Source of the DNA: Chloroflexota bacterium
GTDB lineage: Bacteria; Chloroflexota; Anaerolineae; Aggregatilineales; Phototrophicaceae
Direction: 5' to 3'
Length of the DNA: 37,075 nt
Assembly: GCA_026707745.1 (NCBI GenBank)
Contig: JAPOWG010000058.1
Location: 1-37,075, forward strand
In this document: positions 7,521 to 16,426 of the stretch, piece after piece
Layout of the letters: every line of letters begins with the position of its first letter
How positions within the stretch are numbered: position 1 is the stretch's first letter
Translations under genes and position numbers: made by a program
The notes under the pieces: model-generated
Seen by the model: only the letters and a program-made list of their open reading frames with translations
Database searches by the model: none
What the model was told of the DNA's origin: nothing

Positions 7521-9959
7521 TCAAGCGGAGGGCGACCCACCTGTGCCGGCCGAAGTGCGGACCGCCTCCTTACTTTCCCCCTTTGGCATGTGGTAGCCAA
7601 CGCGAGATTTGGTGAAGATGTATACAGGGTTGCGTGTATCGTCGCCCAGCTTGAGGCGCAGCCTTCTGACGATGGTGCGCACCAGCCCCACGTCGCCGGA
7701 ATGCCCCTCGCCCCAGACGCGGCGCAACAGCTGGTCGTGGGTCAGAACCATGCCCGCACTGGTCGTAAGCTCAAATAGCAGCGCATACTCGGTGGCGGTC
7801 AGCACGACCGGACGCCCGGCGACGGAGACACTGCGTTCGGCATAGTTGATGGCCAGTTCTCCCACCGAATACGCCTCAGGCTTCACAAGCGAACTCTCTC
7901 CAGCGTGCCTGCGCAGGGCGGCCCTGATCCTCGCCGCCAGCTCCGTTGGCGCGAACGGTTTCACCACGTAGTCGGCGGCCCCCATGTCGAATGCCTTGGC
8001 AATCACCCTCTCCTGTCCGTAGGCGGAGAGGAAAATAACAGGCAGATCCTCTCCCTCATGGATACTCGTCATCAGATCGACCCCATCGACTCCCGGCAAC
8101 CTCAAGTCCAATAGAACCAGACTGGGCTTCTCCTCCTCGATCAGGCGGTCGACATCCTCAGGTTCCCCCGTCACTACTGGTTCATATCCCGATCTGGCGA
8201 GCGCGTCTCGGATGTATCTGAGCTCGTGCGGGTCGTCGTCGACGACGAGAATGCGCGCCCGATTCTCTGCTGCCCTTCCGGTCCCGGCGGCAGGCGATAA
8301 AGGTTCGACAGCGCCGCCAATGTCTTCCCTCGCAGCCAACGGAATGGTGAAGATGAAGCGTGCGCCCTGGCCGAGCCCTTCGCTTTCAGCCCAGATGCGG
8401 CCGCCGTGCGCCTCGACAATGCCCCGGCAGATAGCGAGGCCCAGGCCCGACCCCGCAAGGTCTTCGTGCTGTTCCTCCCCGTCGATGCGGGAATACTTCC
8501 TGAACAGGAGCGGCAGACGCTCGGCGGGTATGCCCTTGCCCTCGTCGGCGACCGAGACCACCACCTGGTACTGCTCAAGTGCGGCGCGCACCCTGATCGT
8601 GGAAAGATCTTTCGAATAGCGGGCCGCATTAGTGAGCAGGTTGCTGAAGACCTGGACGATGCGCCGTCTGTCGGCCATGACCTGGGGCAGGTCGGGCTCT
8701 ACGTCGATCTGTATGTCGTGCCTGTGGCCTGTGCTCACGAACATGATGCGGGCCTCGTCAACCAGCGCGGCGATTGCCGACGGCTCCGGGTCGACCGACA
8801 GCGCGCCCGCTTCGATGCGAGCCATATCGAGCAGGTCGCGAATCAGACTGCGCATGCGGTCGGCCTGGTTGGAAATGATGTGCAGGAACTGGCGCATTTC
8901 CGCGGGGTCCAGCGCAGTCTCCTCGTCCAGGAGGGTGGCTGTCGAGCCCTTGATGGCGGACAGCGGGAGGCGCAGCTCGTGGCTCACCATGCCCATGAAC
9001 GCGGTGCGCAGCCGCTCTGACTCCTCCATCGGCGCCATGTCCTGCAGGGTCACGACATAGGATTCCACCTCGCCCTCATCCGTGAAGATCGGTGTGGCGT
9101 TGATCAAGACTTTGGCGCTGCGCCCGTCGGGGACCTGCAAAATGATCTCCTCGAAGCGTACCGTCTCGCCGCTGTGCAGCGCCTGCGCCAACGGGAACTC
9201 CTCAAGGGCGATCTCGCGCCCGTCCGCGCGGCGGAAGGTTACCAGTTCAAGGAGCTGCTGCAGAGGGCGCCCGGGCATCTGCAGGCTGCTGACGATCCTC
9301 TCCGTCTCTCGATTGAACGACAACAGGCGGCCGGCCTTTGCGTCCAATACCACGACACCGACCGGCGCGGTGCTTATCAGTGTCTCCAGGTTATTTCTGG
9401 CCCGCTGCTCGTCGCGGTATCTGCGCGCGTTGGCAATGACGAGCGCGGCCTGGCTTGCAAACATGACCAGGGTCTCTTCATCTTCTGCGGTGAACGCCCG
9501 GCCAGGCTCCGTCACGGCCAGAAAAAAGTTGCCGACCCGTTCTCCTCGGTGGCGGATGGGTGCGGCCAAGAGGGGGACAGGAGGACTTACGCCCGCGGGC
9601 AGAGCGGGCTCGGGCAGGCCCATGGAGCGGATTTGTCCGATCAGGTCATGAAGGCGCAGAGGTTCCGGAATATCGCCGAGGTATGCGAACAGGCTGATTC
9701 CATCGGGAAGTTCCCACAGGCGCTGTGCCTCTTCGGGTGTTATGCCGGAGGAGAGAAAGTCCCCGGGCTGTCCGGTCTCGTCGAGAAGTGTGAGCACCCC
9801 GCAGCGGGCGCCGGTCAGCGAGCAGGCCGAGTCGAGGACGCTTTGCAGAACGGCGTCGAAGTCGAGGCTCTCGTTGATCTGCAGGCTGGCCCTGCTCATC
9901 CGGGACAGACGCGCTCGCAAAGCTTCAATTTCTCGTATCAGTGCATCGGGCTGTTTCAT
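7521..9959 (-). CDS. Single-protein two-component system: GAF-PAS-histidine kinase-receiver-winged helix
   Basis: An 812-residue soluble protein; AAAGGAG precedes the ATG. An N-terminal coiled coil leads into a GAF sensor domain (about 30-182) and a PAS domain (about 190-308). The dimerisation/phosphoacceptor domain has His327 in SHELRLPLSAI (Leu instead of the usual Thr after HELR). The ATPase domain shows the N box near 440-444, DEGKGI at 472-477 and GSGLGLAI at 503-510. A receiver domain follows, with the acidic cluster at 574-576, phosphoacceptor Asp618, Ser645 and Lys667. An OmpR-type winged helix (about 697-795) ends it. Sensing, phosphotransfer and promoter binding are thus in one polypeptide without membrane segments, so the signal is probably cytoplasmic. 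No partner regulator lies beside it and its targets are unknown. Confidence 0.95.
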   Translation of the reverse strand: MKQPDALIREIEALRARLSRMSRASLQINESLDFDAVLQSVLDSACSLTGARCGVLTLLDETGQPGDFLSSGITPEEAQRLWELPDGISLFAYLGDIPEPLRLHDLIGQIRSMGLPEPALPAGVSPPVPLLAAPIRHRGERVGNFFLAVTEPGRAFTAEDEETLVMFASQAALVIANARRYRDEQRARNNLETLISTAPVGVVVLDAKAGRLLSFNRETERIVSSLQMPGRPLQQLLELVTFRRADGREIALEEFPLAQALHSGETVRFEEIILQVPDGRSAKVLINATPIFTDEGEVESYVVTLQDMAPMEESERLRTAFMGMVSHELRLPLSAIKGSTATLLDEETALDPAEMRQFLHIISNQADRMRSLIRDLLDMARIEAGALSVDPEPSAIAALVDEARIMFVSTGHRHDIQIDVEPDLPQVMADRRRIVQVFSNLLTNAARYSKDLSTIRVRAALEQYQVVVSVADEGKGIPAERLPLLFRKYSRIDGEEQHEDLAGSGLGLAICRGIVEAHGGRIWAESEGLGQGARFIFTIPLAAREDIGGAVEPLSPAAGTGRAAENRARILVVDDDPHELRYIRDALARSGYEPVVTGEPEDVDRLIEEEKPSLVLLDLRLPGVDGVDLMTSIHEGEDLPVIFLSAYGQERVIAKAFDMGAADYVVKPFAPTELAARIRAALRRHAGESSLVKPEAYSVGELAINYAERSVSVAGRPVVLTATEYALLFELTTSAGMVLTHDQLLRRVWGEGHSGDVGLVRTIVRRLRLKLGDDTRNPVYIFTKSRVGYHMPKGESKEAVRTSAGTGGSPSA

Positions 9960-10920
9960 CTGCTACTCCTTTGTCCGCTTGCCGGCGCCGCGACCGGATG
10001 CGGGCCCTGATTGGCGACGCGTAGGGATCAGACAGTCTTCATTCTACCGTTTCCAGACAAGTTGCCATAATACTGCAATAAAAAAATTGCGGAATTACAT
10101 GAAAATTAAATCTTTAAGCTGTATAATCTAAAGTTGCCCTCGTCATTTAGGCGGTGGAGCATGTGGACCACTTGCCGGCGAACAGCGACGAAGACAGTCA
10201 GGCCCGCGCTTTGGCAGAAGTACTGCCACAACACCCACGACGGGCCGAAGCGGGCGGGCCAACCGGAAGTACAACGCACTGCGCGATGAAGGGCAGTTGC
10301 GGCTTTTGGGATGATGCCAGGGTGCTTCTTCGGCTAACTTGCCGTGCGCGGAAGCGTGTACACGGGTTATGTCGCGCGGGCCTAAGCGTACAGACATGCC
10401 TGAAGAACGGCAGGTGGCCGGGTTGTCTTTTTTCGGGCGGAATGCGCCCGCGGACAGAAGTGGATTGGGTCAATGACGTTCCGCATCTACGGACACACCG
10501 GAGCGCGCCGTCTCGAATCCGGCTGGTACCTCTGTCGACTACCCCCCCCAAGGTCGAAGAGTTTCTTACCAGGGCGAGAAGTTCAGCGCCTGCCCTTGCC
10601 CCGACGGAGGGGTCTACGCAACGCACGACGCCATCTGGATGCATGTGGAAGGGGCGGGGTAGAGTCAGGGGCGGGAGCGTAGGGCGGTGGGCGGCCTGGG
10701 GATGATGTAAGCAATCAAAGGAGAACTGCAATGAGGAAAGAGTTAACTATGTCAAACGAGGGAAGAAATGACCTCTAGTGTTCCATATTGCATTGTTTGA
10801 AAACAGGGGAAATGGTGTCTCGCGATATTGTGGATACGCCAACCGATCGACTCAAATTGACAAGAGCGCAAAGAATCGCGGCGCATCCTTCCGGACAGAA
10901 TAACTTTGGAGACGAAGATT
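9960..10920. other. Long intergenic region with AT-rich spot and decayed repeat
   Basis: Just upstream of the kinase is an AT-rich stretch (about 10070-10130) including aaaaaaa and a TATAAT hexamer (10122-10127), probably promoter territory. From 10184 the sequence becomes GC-rich and contains copy A of the dispersed repeat. Overlapping open frames of ~180 codons on both strands cover 10150-10730, as expected of GC-rich non-coding DNA; none has a recognisable domain. Confidence 0.45.
10184..10422 (+). repeat. Dispersed repeat family, copy A
   Basis: Shares long stretches with copies B (13801-13969) and C (14493-14580). Shared blocks include agcgacgaaga, cagaagtactgcc, ccaaccggaagt and cgtacagacatgcctg. 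Copy A covers the full combined length. The copies differ by frameshifting indels, so either a small coding element has decayed or the element is non-coding. Confidence 0.65.
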
Positions 10921-11781
10921 TTGGTTAAGAAACGCTTTGTAATCGCTCTGGCCCTGGTCTTGATTCTGGCCGTTTTTCTGGTTCTGCGATTCGCGGCCGT
11001 AGTAGAGGCGCGTAGGATGTTGCATCCTTGCGACATAGGCGAAGGTGTTACCTTCGACTCGGGTCCTCTGCATGATGAGGACTGCGGCGTGCATACGCCA
11101 ACGCCAAGGCCGACGAATACGCCAACGCCGACTCCGACGAACACACCAACATCGACGAACACATCAACGCCGACGCCAACGAACACGCCAACGTCGACGA
11201 ACACACCAAGGCCTGGGCCAACGAACACGCCTAAGCCGACGAACACACCAAGGCCTGGGCCAACGAACACACCTGGGCTGACGAACACGCCAGCGTCAAT
11301 GGCAACGAACACACCTGGGCCGACTAACACGCCAGCGTCATTAGCAACGAACACACCTGGGCCGGCTAACACGCCAGCGTCAAAAGCAACGAACACACCT
11401 GGGCCGACTAACACGCCGAAGCCAGTATCAGCACAACACCCGCCCTCTCCGTGCGTCGTGACGCATGCCGCAACTCCGGCGCAACTGTGCGTATCCGCCA
11501 AAGGCATTCAATATTATTTCGTGGGGCCAGGCGGTGTTGAGGAAGGGCCCTATCTGCCTTCAGTCAGTGACCTGGCTGAGCTGCATTCTGTGGCTATGTC
11601 CGCGATTGCGATGTACCGCGGCGTGAATCCGATGACGGGTAAGCCGGTTCAGATTGATTATCTGCCCAATGAGCAGGTAATCCGGGTCTTCACCTACTAC
11701 GCGGATACGCCTTACAGTATCGACAAACCCTATATCTTCACCCTCGACAAAAGCGATCAGGTGACATATCAGGCCTGGTAG
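10921..11781 (+). CDS. Membrane-anchored or secreted protein with a Thr/Pro/Asn-rich linker
   Basis: TTG 10921 is preferred (GGAG nine bases upstream); TTG 10906 in the same frame is possible. The protein starts with a basic tip and a long hydrophobic helix (VIALALVLILAVFLVL), then a short Cys-containing segment. A ~110-residue low-complexity region follows, built from variants of PTNTP. A ~110-residue C-terminal domain has three early Cys and segments such as GIQYYFVGPGGVEEGPYLP and YADTPYSIDKPY. The arrangement suggests a stalk holding a small extracellular domain away from the membrane. The C-terminal domain is not one I recognise. The linker is encoded by a minisatellite. Confidence 0.7.
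   Translation: MVKKRFVIALALVLILAVFLVLRFAAVVEARRMLHPCDIGEGVTFDSGPLHDEDCGVHTPTPRPTNTPTPTPTNTPTSTNTSTPTPTNTPTSTNTPRPGPTNTPKPTNTPRPGPTNTPGLTNTPASMATNTPGPTNTPASLATNTPGPANTPASKATNTPGPTNTPKPVSAQHPPSPCVVTHAATPAQLCVSAKGIQYYFVGPGGVEEGPYLPSVSDLAELHSVAMSAIAMYRGVNPMTGKPVQIDYLPNEQVIRVFTYYADTPYSIDKPYIFTLDKSDQVTYQAW
11263..11424 (+). repeat. 42-bp coding minisatellite
   Basis: Three full units (11263-11304, 11305-11346, 11347-11388) and a partial fourth, each starting acgaacacacctggg. They differ at a few positions. The 42-bp period equals 14 codons, so unit gain or loss keeps frame and would only change stalk length. Upstream of it, shorter related PTNTP units extend back to about 11095. Confidence 0.85.
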
Positions 11782-12237
11782 GTTCAGAGTGGGTTGAAAT
11801 AGCGCAGTGCGTTATAGAAGCTTCTGTGGCCGCCTTGTGTCGACGTCGTTGTGTGCCATTGAACTGACTTTTCGCGTGCTGGGTGAATTGATCCATTGCA
11901 GGGTAGGCACAGCGAGTTGCCTAATGGCACTTTCCCTTCTGCGATCCGAACTGTGATCTGCGCGGCTATGGAGGTGTGGCAGTTGGCGGCGTCGGCACAG
12001 AACTTGGATGTCTATCACATGACTCAGGGAAAGACGGCCCGATTCTGCCCGCAGGAATCCAGTATCTGTCACAACACGAATATCACGCAATGTGCGCCTT
12101 TCAGTTGATAACGAGGGCGTCCAGGTGAATTGGCGGGCGACCGAGTTGTGAGAAGTGCTGGGACCAGGAGACCTCGCAAAGTATCATCGCCGCGGCTGCA
12201 ACTCAAAAGCCTGCTCCTGCGGAACAAAATCAAGGGG
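11782..12237. other. Intergenic region, no clear gene
   Basis: Only short frames without recognisable features. No repeat or strong hairpin noticed. Confidence 0.4.
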
Positions 12238-12348
12238 ATGAAGGAAGAGCTCGATACATCACGAACCGTCACGTTGATATGGCTTGTTACGACTCTCCTG
12301 GCCGGCTCGATTTCGTATGCCTGGTTCATGGACTGGCTCGGCTCCTGA
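12238..12348 (+). CDS. Possible 36-residue single-TM peptide
   Basis: MKEELDTSRT is followed by a hydrophobic segment (LIWLVTTLLAGSISYAWF). The frame also extends upstream to a TTG at 12130. An AAGGGG abuts the ATG too closely to be a good ribosome site. Weak call, made because the hydropathy pattern is protein-like. Confidence 0.25.
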   Translation: MKEELDTSRTVTLIWLVTTLLAGSISYAWFMDWLGS

Positions 12349-12491
12349 TCCCCAGGCCAACTCTCTGTACCTGTAAGCGTGCACTCTCAGTCCTGTTGAG
12401 CCGGTTGAAACCGTGATTACATTCTTCACCAAGGAAGGAATTTCGCGTTGTAACCCGGTTGGCATTTGAGCTGAAGGAACGAGAATCCGGG

Positions 12492-13406
12492 ATGTCGGGA
12501 ACGAGATCGGTGGAACGAATTCGACAAGCCATTCCGCTGTTGCTGCTTTTCCTTGCGTGGACTTGCGCGGCCTGCGCCGCTACTGCGGAGGACATGGATT
12601 CCTCTGAGCCGAACCCGGAGAGCATCCCCGCGATGGCGGCCGGCGAATTAGATGCAGCGCAGCGGGCGGCAGACGGCGGCTTGGAGAGGCGCCAGACTCT
12701 CGCCAGTGCCAACGTTTCACTGATTGTGGCGGATGCGGAGACCGCACTGGAAGACATCGAGCAGATTACGACGGATCTGGGTGGGTACGTGGCCGATGTC
12801 GACGTCTCAAATGGCAGGTACGATGAGACGGAAGCGCTGCGCGGCTCGATGACGTTGCGTGTGCCGTCTGACAGCCTAGACGATGCAGTGGACCAAATAC
12901 AAGCGCTGGCCACCGTTGTAAACAATCTGAAAGTAAACCGGCAGGATGTGACGGATCAGTACAGTGATCTGGATGCTCGTCTTCGTAATCTGCGTGCGAC
13001 CGAGGCCGAACTGCTGGCCCTGCTGACGGAGGTGAGGCAAAAGCCGAATGCCAAGGTAGAGGACATTCTGGCCGTCCACCGCAGCCTGACGCAGATCCGG
13101 GAAGAGATTGAGACACTGCAGGGGCGCAAGAATCTGCTGGACAACCAGATCGAATTTTCGACGGTCAAGGTTGAACTGATCCCCGACAGCGTCTTCCGAC
13201 CAATCGTGGAGGGGCCTTGGAGCGCAAGCGGGCCGGTGCGGAACGCGCTGCGGGCACTGGTGGCAACGCTGCAAGATCTGCTGACCGCGCTGATCTGGGC
13301 GCTCCTCTACTTGACGCCGCTTCTGCTCGTCATTCTGGTCCCGCTGGCGGTTCTGATCTGGCTTGTGCGGCTATGGATAAGACGACGGCGCAAAGATGGA
13401 ACGTAG
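12492..13406 (+). CDS. DUF4349 lipoprotein
   Basis: ATG 12492 is preferred because it begins a lipoprotein signal (PLLLLFLAWTCAAC); TTG 12459 lies upstream in frame. About residues 50-260 match the DUF4349 pattern: ASANVSLIVADAETALEDI, then GGYVADVDVS, LRGSMTLRVPSDSLDDAVDQI, NRQDVTDQYSDLDARLRNL, a heptad-rich coiled coil (EILAVHRSLTQIREEIETLQ-like) and a strand before ELIPD. A C-terminal hydrophobic helix (~275-297) with a basic RRRRK tail follows, the standard ending for the family. So the protein is anchored at one or both ends with a coiled-coil middle outside the cell. The family's role is not established; it is common in cell-envelope settings. Confidence 0.85.
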   Translation: MSGTRSVERIRQAIPLLLLFLAWTCAACAATAEDMDSSEPNPESIPAMAAGELDAAQRAADGGLERRQTLASANVSLIVADAETALEDIEQITTDLGGYVADVDVSNGRYDETEALRGSMTLRVPSDSLDDAVDQIQALATVVNNLKVNRQDVTDQYSDLDARLRNLRATEAELLALLTEVRQKPNAKVEDILAVHRSLTQIREEIETLQGRKNLLDNQIEFSTVKVELIPDSVFRPIVEGPWSASGPVRNALRALVATLQDLLTALIWALLYLTPLLLVILVPLAVLIWLVRLWIRRRRKDGT

Positions 13407-13800
13407 CCGCACCAAGGCGGAATGTGCGGCGGCGAGAGATCAATTTATCCTCCATGCGCCGTAAACGTGTATTCAGGCCCTGCTCGGGGGGCCCCGAGCA
13501 AGAGGTGAGTGACGCCCGCTGGCGCGGAATAACGGAAAAAGACAATGGAGGATCCTGAGATATTCAATCCGGGACGTTCACCATCTCGCTGCTCTGCTTA
13601 AGTGTATGCCCTGAGTAGGGGAAGACGGGACAGAGAATAAATACACTGTACTAGGATCGATAACACCATGACAGAAAGAAAGCCGGATCAGGTGCCTTAC
13701 GGTCACTCCTGGAAAAGCAATTATCGCAATCCTTAGTTGGCTCTACAACGCTTCCTATTGAACTGGAAGAAGGGCCAATCTATGAAACTTGCCTACCTGT
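13407..13800. other. Intergenic region with a GC-rich hairpin
   Basis: A 9-bp inverted repeat, tgctcgggg (13481-13489) and ccccgagca (13492-13500), lies 75 bases after the DUF4349 gene. No T-run follows. Tiny open frames at 13669 and 13782 have fair start sites but under 26 codons; the second begins copy B of the dispersed repeat. Confidence 0.45.
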
Positions 13801-13969
13801 GCGCCAACCGGAAGTACAACGCGGCGCGCGTTGCAGGGCGGTTGCGGCTGTTGCAATGATGCCAGGTTGCTTTCCCGGCCAGCCTGCTGTGCGAATCGGC
13901 GTGTACCCGGGCTATGTCGCGCGGGCCAAAGCGTACAGACATGCCTGTGGAACAGCAGGCGGTCGGGAA
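13801..13969 (+). repeat. Dispersed repeat family, copy B
   Basis: Matches copy A (10184-10422) from ccaaccggaagtacaacgc through cgtacagacatgcctg, at well over half of positions. It lacks the 5' third present in copies A and C. Confidence 0.65.
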
Positions 13970-14023
13970 CTCAAATTGAAAAACGCTCAGGCCGGCCCTC
14001 TGTGCGCAATGCAGCGTTCACTC

Positions 14024-14063
14024 AGGGAACAACAGCCTGGAAAGTCGCAATACATCTTTCCTG
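14024..14063 (+). repeat. Short repeat, first copy (ggaacaacag...tctttcctg)
   Basis: About 40 bases matching 14406-14445 with few differences. It lies between dispersed-repeat copies B and C, flanking the small winged-helix gene. This could reflect duplication of a larger block that captured that gene. Confidence 0.55.
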
Positions 14064-14109
14064 TGAAACGGGGAGCGGCCGCGGTCTGGCAACAGTCAAG
14101 GAGCGCAAA

Positions 14110-14355
14110 TTGGCTGATCCCGGAAGAGAGGCTGAGCAGAGCCTGGGGCTCTTGGAAGAAGCCGTCCTCACTGTCCTCCGGCAGACCTATCCGGACTCTC
14201 TTAAGGCAACTGAAATCAGTGACGCGTTGGGCATCGTGCACCCGCGTAGGGGGTACGACAATTATCTAATAGATAGTGTCGTCAAGCGACTGGAGAAACG
14301 CGGTTTCGTCGAGCAGACCAGCGAACGCGGCCCTTGGAGATTGACTGTCACCTGA
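14110..14355 (+). CDS. Small winged-helix DNA-binding-like protein
   Basis: TTG 14110 is chosen because AAGGAG lies six bases upstream; the 81-residue product starts (M)ADPGREAEQ. Predicted helices (SLGLLEEAVLTVLRQ, LKATEISDALGI, LIDSVVKRLEKRG) followed by a short strand pair (FVEQT...WRLTV) give the plan of a winged helix that reads like a one-domain transcription regulator or phase-dependent repressor. No sensing domain is present. The frame is open further upstream, but that part is repeat copy B sequence. Confidence 0.6.
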   Translation: MADPGREAEQSLGLLEEAVLTVLRQTYPDSLKATEISDALGIVHPRRGYDNYLIDSVVKRLEKRGFVEQTSERGPWRLTVT

Positions 14356-14405
14356 ATAAGTCCGCGCCTACCGGACTATCCTGCCGTGCGCGCCCGCCTG
14401 TAGCC

Positions 14406-14445
14406 GGGGAACAACAGACTGGCAAGTGGCATCACATCTTTCCTG
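14406..14445 (+). repeat. Short repeat, second copy
   Basis: Partner of 14024-14063. It precedes a good ribosome-site-like AGGAG (14466-14470) and a 23-codon frame (ATG 14481) that opens dispersed-repeat copy C. Confidence 0.55.
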
Positions 14446-14492
14446 CAGAAAGGAGGACGGGTTTAGGAGCAGCCTCCAATATGGACAACTTG

Positions 14493-14580
14493 AGCGACGA
14501 AGAAAGTCAGGCCGCGCTGTGCCAGAAGTACTGCCGCATCACGCGCGACTAAACGAAGCGCGCGGCCAACCGGAAGTTCT
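14493..14580 (+). repeat. Dispersed repeat family, copy C
   Basis: Matches the first third of copy A (agcgacgaaga through ccaaccggaagt). Here it reads as SDEESQAALCQKYCRITRD then a stop, and continues in the same frame as TKRAANRKFYQ. That hints at a formerly longer small basic protein. Confidence 0.6.
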
Positions 14581-14641
14581 ACCAGCCTTTGGACCAGGAA
14601 AACGCAGGCCAGATGCAATTATTGTAAGGAAGACAGAGGCA

Positions 14642-15040
14642 ATGGGCATGAAAATCACGATAGAGCTTTCGTGGACTGCCAAACGGATAATCGAGAAACA
14701 TGCAGAAGAACTTGGCACCACCCTTGAATCAATGGCGGCAGACGTGCTTGAGAAACATTGCGTAGCAGAACAGTTGCGTAAAGAAATACCGTATATGAGC
14801 GACAATGCTCGGGGTGTGCTAGAAATTCTTGCCAAGTCGAAGAACTACGTCTCCCGCGCTCTGCTAGTTGAGAAGCTTGACATAAAAAATAACAGAGGGC
14901 TCAGTTATGTTTTGGCCTATATGACCAGCTATTCGTCCTTTTTCACCTACCACGACTTTATTGAGTCTCGCGCCGATGAATTACGCCTGCCCGACCACTT
15001 GCGAAAGGTTGTCCTGTCTGCGGCAGGACGGAATTATTAG
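14642..15040 (+). CDS. Small putative DNA-binding protein (RHH-like N-terminus)
   Basis: A 132-residue protein; AGAGG lies three bases before the ATG, and a second ATG is two codons later. The N-terminus (KITIELSWTAKRIIEKHAEELG, then TLESMAADVLEKH) has the strand-helix-helix look of ribbon-helix-helix proteins. The C-terminal half (ARGVLEILAKSKNYVSRALLVEKLDI...) looks like a helical, winged-helix-like module. This combination suggests a regulator or antitoxin-like protein, but no partner toxin is adjacent. Family unknown to me. Confidence 0.55.
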   Translation: MGMKITIELSWTAKRIIEKHAEELGTTLESMAADVLEKHCVAEQLRKEIPYMSDNARGVLEILAKSKNYVSRALLVEKLDIKNNRGLSYVLAYMTSYSSFFTYHDFIESRADELRLPDHLRKVVLSAAGRNY

Positions 15041-15137
15041 CTGCGAAAACACTCCATTAGGGGGCGGCAGATACGTATGTTGAAGGGAGAGATGAGCTAT
15101 CGATGGGATTATCTGAGGAGGCAATGACATACTTGAA

Positions 15138-16007
15138 ATGCAGAAAATCGAAATCGCATTAGTAGCGGTACTGCTTCCCATATTCATCCTGGCGCTACTC
15201 GCAGTTTTTATCGACCAGCAACAACAATTTGTTTTAGGTGAAACCACACCAACAACGGTGTCCTTTCCCACTTTCACGAACACGCCCAACATCCCGGCCG
15301 CCCAGAGGACGTCAACTGCCGCAATGTCTTTGCCTCACACTTCTACGCCCATTCCGCCCACGGCCACAGCGCGCCCGCCGACCGTGATCGTCACCATCAA
15401 CATGAACGTGCGCCAGGGGCCGGGCACAAACTATGCCGTCATCGGCGGAGCCAGCACGGGCCAGGAATTCGCGATCACCGGAACCGAGTCAGGCGCGCGC
15501 TGGTGGTTCCAGATCGACTACAATGGTATAGCTGGCTGGATCTACGCCCCGCTTGTTACCATAATAAACGCAGCAGGCGTACAGGTCGCCGCCAATATTC
15601 CACCGCCGCCAAGACCCACAGATACGCCCGTTCCGCCAACCAACACGCCCGTTCCGTTCATCGTCCAGCCAGCCAACACACCCGTTCCCTTTCCAACGCA
15701 ACCGCCCCCAGCGACTAGAATCCCTCATGAAGTGAATAATGATAATCGAAATGGGCGCGCCATTTGTGAAGAGCAACTACAAAGAATGCGTGGATCAGAA
15801 CAAACACGACACCAGAATCGTGTAGAAGACATTGAGAGATATTACGCCAGGAAAGTTGAAGATGCGCGGGAAAGATATGGGCATTCGTTTGCTCAACTAA
15901 ATTTACGAATGGCTGAAATTGAAAAATCCGCACGGAGAGATCGTGAAGATGAGAGGATACGCCACGAGCGCATATTGGCAGAAATAGAAAGCGTAGTCTG
16001 CGATTAA
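15138..16007 (+). CDS. Membrane-anchored SH3b-domain protein with coiled-coil tail
   Basis: A 289-residue protein. An N-terminal hydrophobic helix (ALVAVLLPIFILALLAVF) anchors it. A Thr/Pro linker leads to a bacterial SH3 (SH3b) domain at about residues 80-145, with the classic MNVRQGPGTNYAVIGGA start, GARWWFQIDYNG and GWIYAPLV. A second Pro-rich linker (PTDTPVPPTNTPVP) and a charged coiled-coil tail (RVEDIERYYARKVEDARERYG...) ending in Cys-Asp follow. SH3b domains usually bind peptidoglycan or other wall polymers. The nearest ribosome site (GGAGG) is about 17 bases upstream and better fits a short overlapping frame at 15124, so translational coupling is possible. Confidence 0.85.
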   Translation: MQKIEIALVAVLLPIFILALLAVFIDQQQQFVLGETTPTTVSFPTFTNTPNIPAAQRTSTAAMSLPHTSTPIPPTATARPPTVIVTINMNVRQGPGTNYAVIGGASTGQEFAITGTESGARWWFQIDYNGIAGWIYAPLVTIINAAGVQVAANIPPPPRPTDTPVPPTNTPVPFIVQPANTPVPFPTQPPPATRIPHEVNNDNRNGRAICEEQLQRMRGSEQTRHQNRVEDIERYYARKVEDARERYGHSFAQLNLRMAEIEKSARRDREDERIRHERILAEIESVVCD

Positions 16008-16034
16008 GCGAACGCTCACACTCGAGGAAACCCC

Positions 16035-16288
16035 TTGAAGTGCGCACTCATCACCATCGCTCTAATCACGCTGATGGCATCGCTGGCGCAGGCTACCATC
16101 CACGCACAGGAACCGACAATCACGATCAAGCAGGAGCATCGTTGCTCAACATTTATTGGGGGCTTATATGCCCAAGTAGCTTAGCAAAAAAATTAACGAC
16201 GAGCAGGGGAAAATCAGGCTCGTCTACAAACGAGATTTGCTACCGCTTGGACTTCTTCGAGTTGGAAGGCTTCTGTGAGCAAATTTGA
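16035..16288 (+). pseudogene. Frameshifted small secreted protein
   Basis: TTG 16035 with GAGGA six bases upstream starts a clear export signal (KCALITIALITLMASLAQA), but the frame stops at 16182-16184 after 49 codons. Protein-like continuations follow in the other two frames: NDEQGKIRLVYKRD, then ICYRLDFFELEGFCEQI ending at 16288. Two frameshifts in one small gene would explain this. Function unknown. Confidence 0.45.
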
Positions 16289-16426
16289 TGCAGTCATTTT
16301 GCAACATCTCGTTCGCGACAATCGGCGTGCTACTCCTCCTGATCGGGTGGCCTAGAAATCGCTAACGGTGGAAAAACCCTTGGATCTCATCATTATCCTG
16401 TGGTTCATCCAAAGATGGGACAGCAC

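Noticed and set aside
9174..10010. 278-codon frame antisense to the sensor kinase
   Set aside because: Shadow of the GC-rich kinase gene; no ribosome site or recognisable motif.
10154..10731. Overlapping ~180-codon frames on both strands in the repeat A region
   Set aside because: Both strands are open at once in GC-rich sequence, no domain is visible, and homology between repeat copies contains frameshifting indels.
13481..13500. Intrinsic terminator after the DUF4349 gene
   Set aside because: The inverted repeat is strong but no T-run follows, so it is described only as a hairpin.
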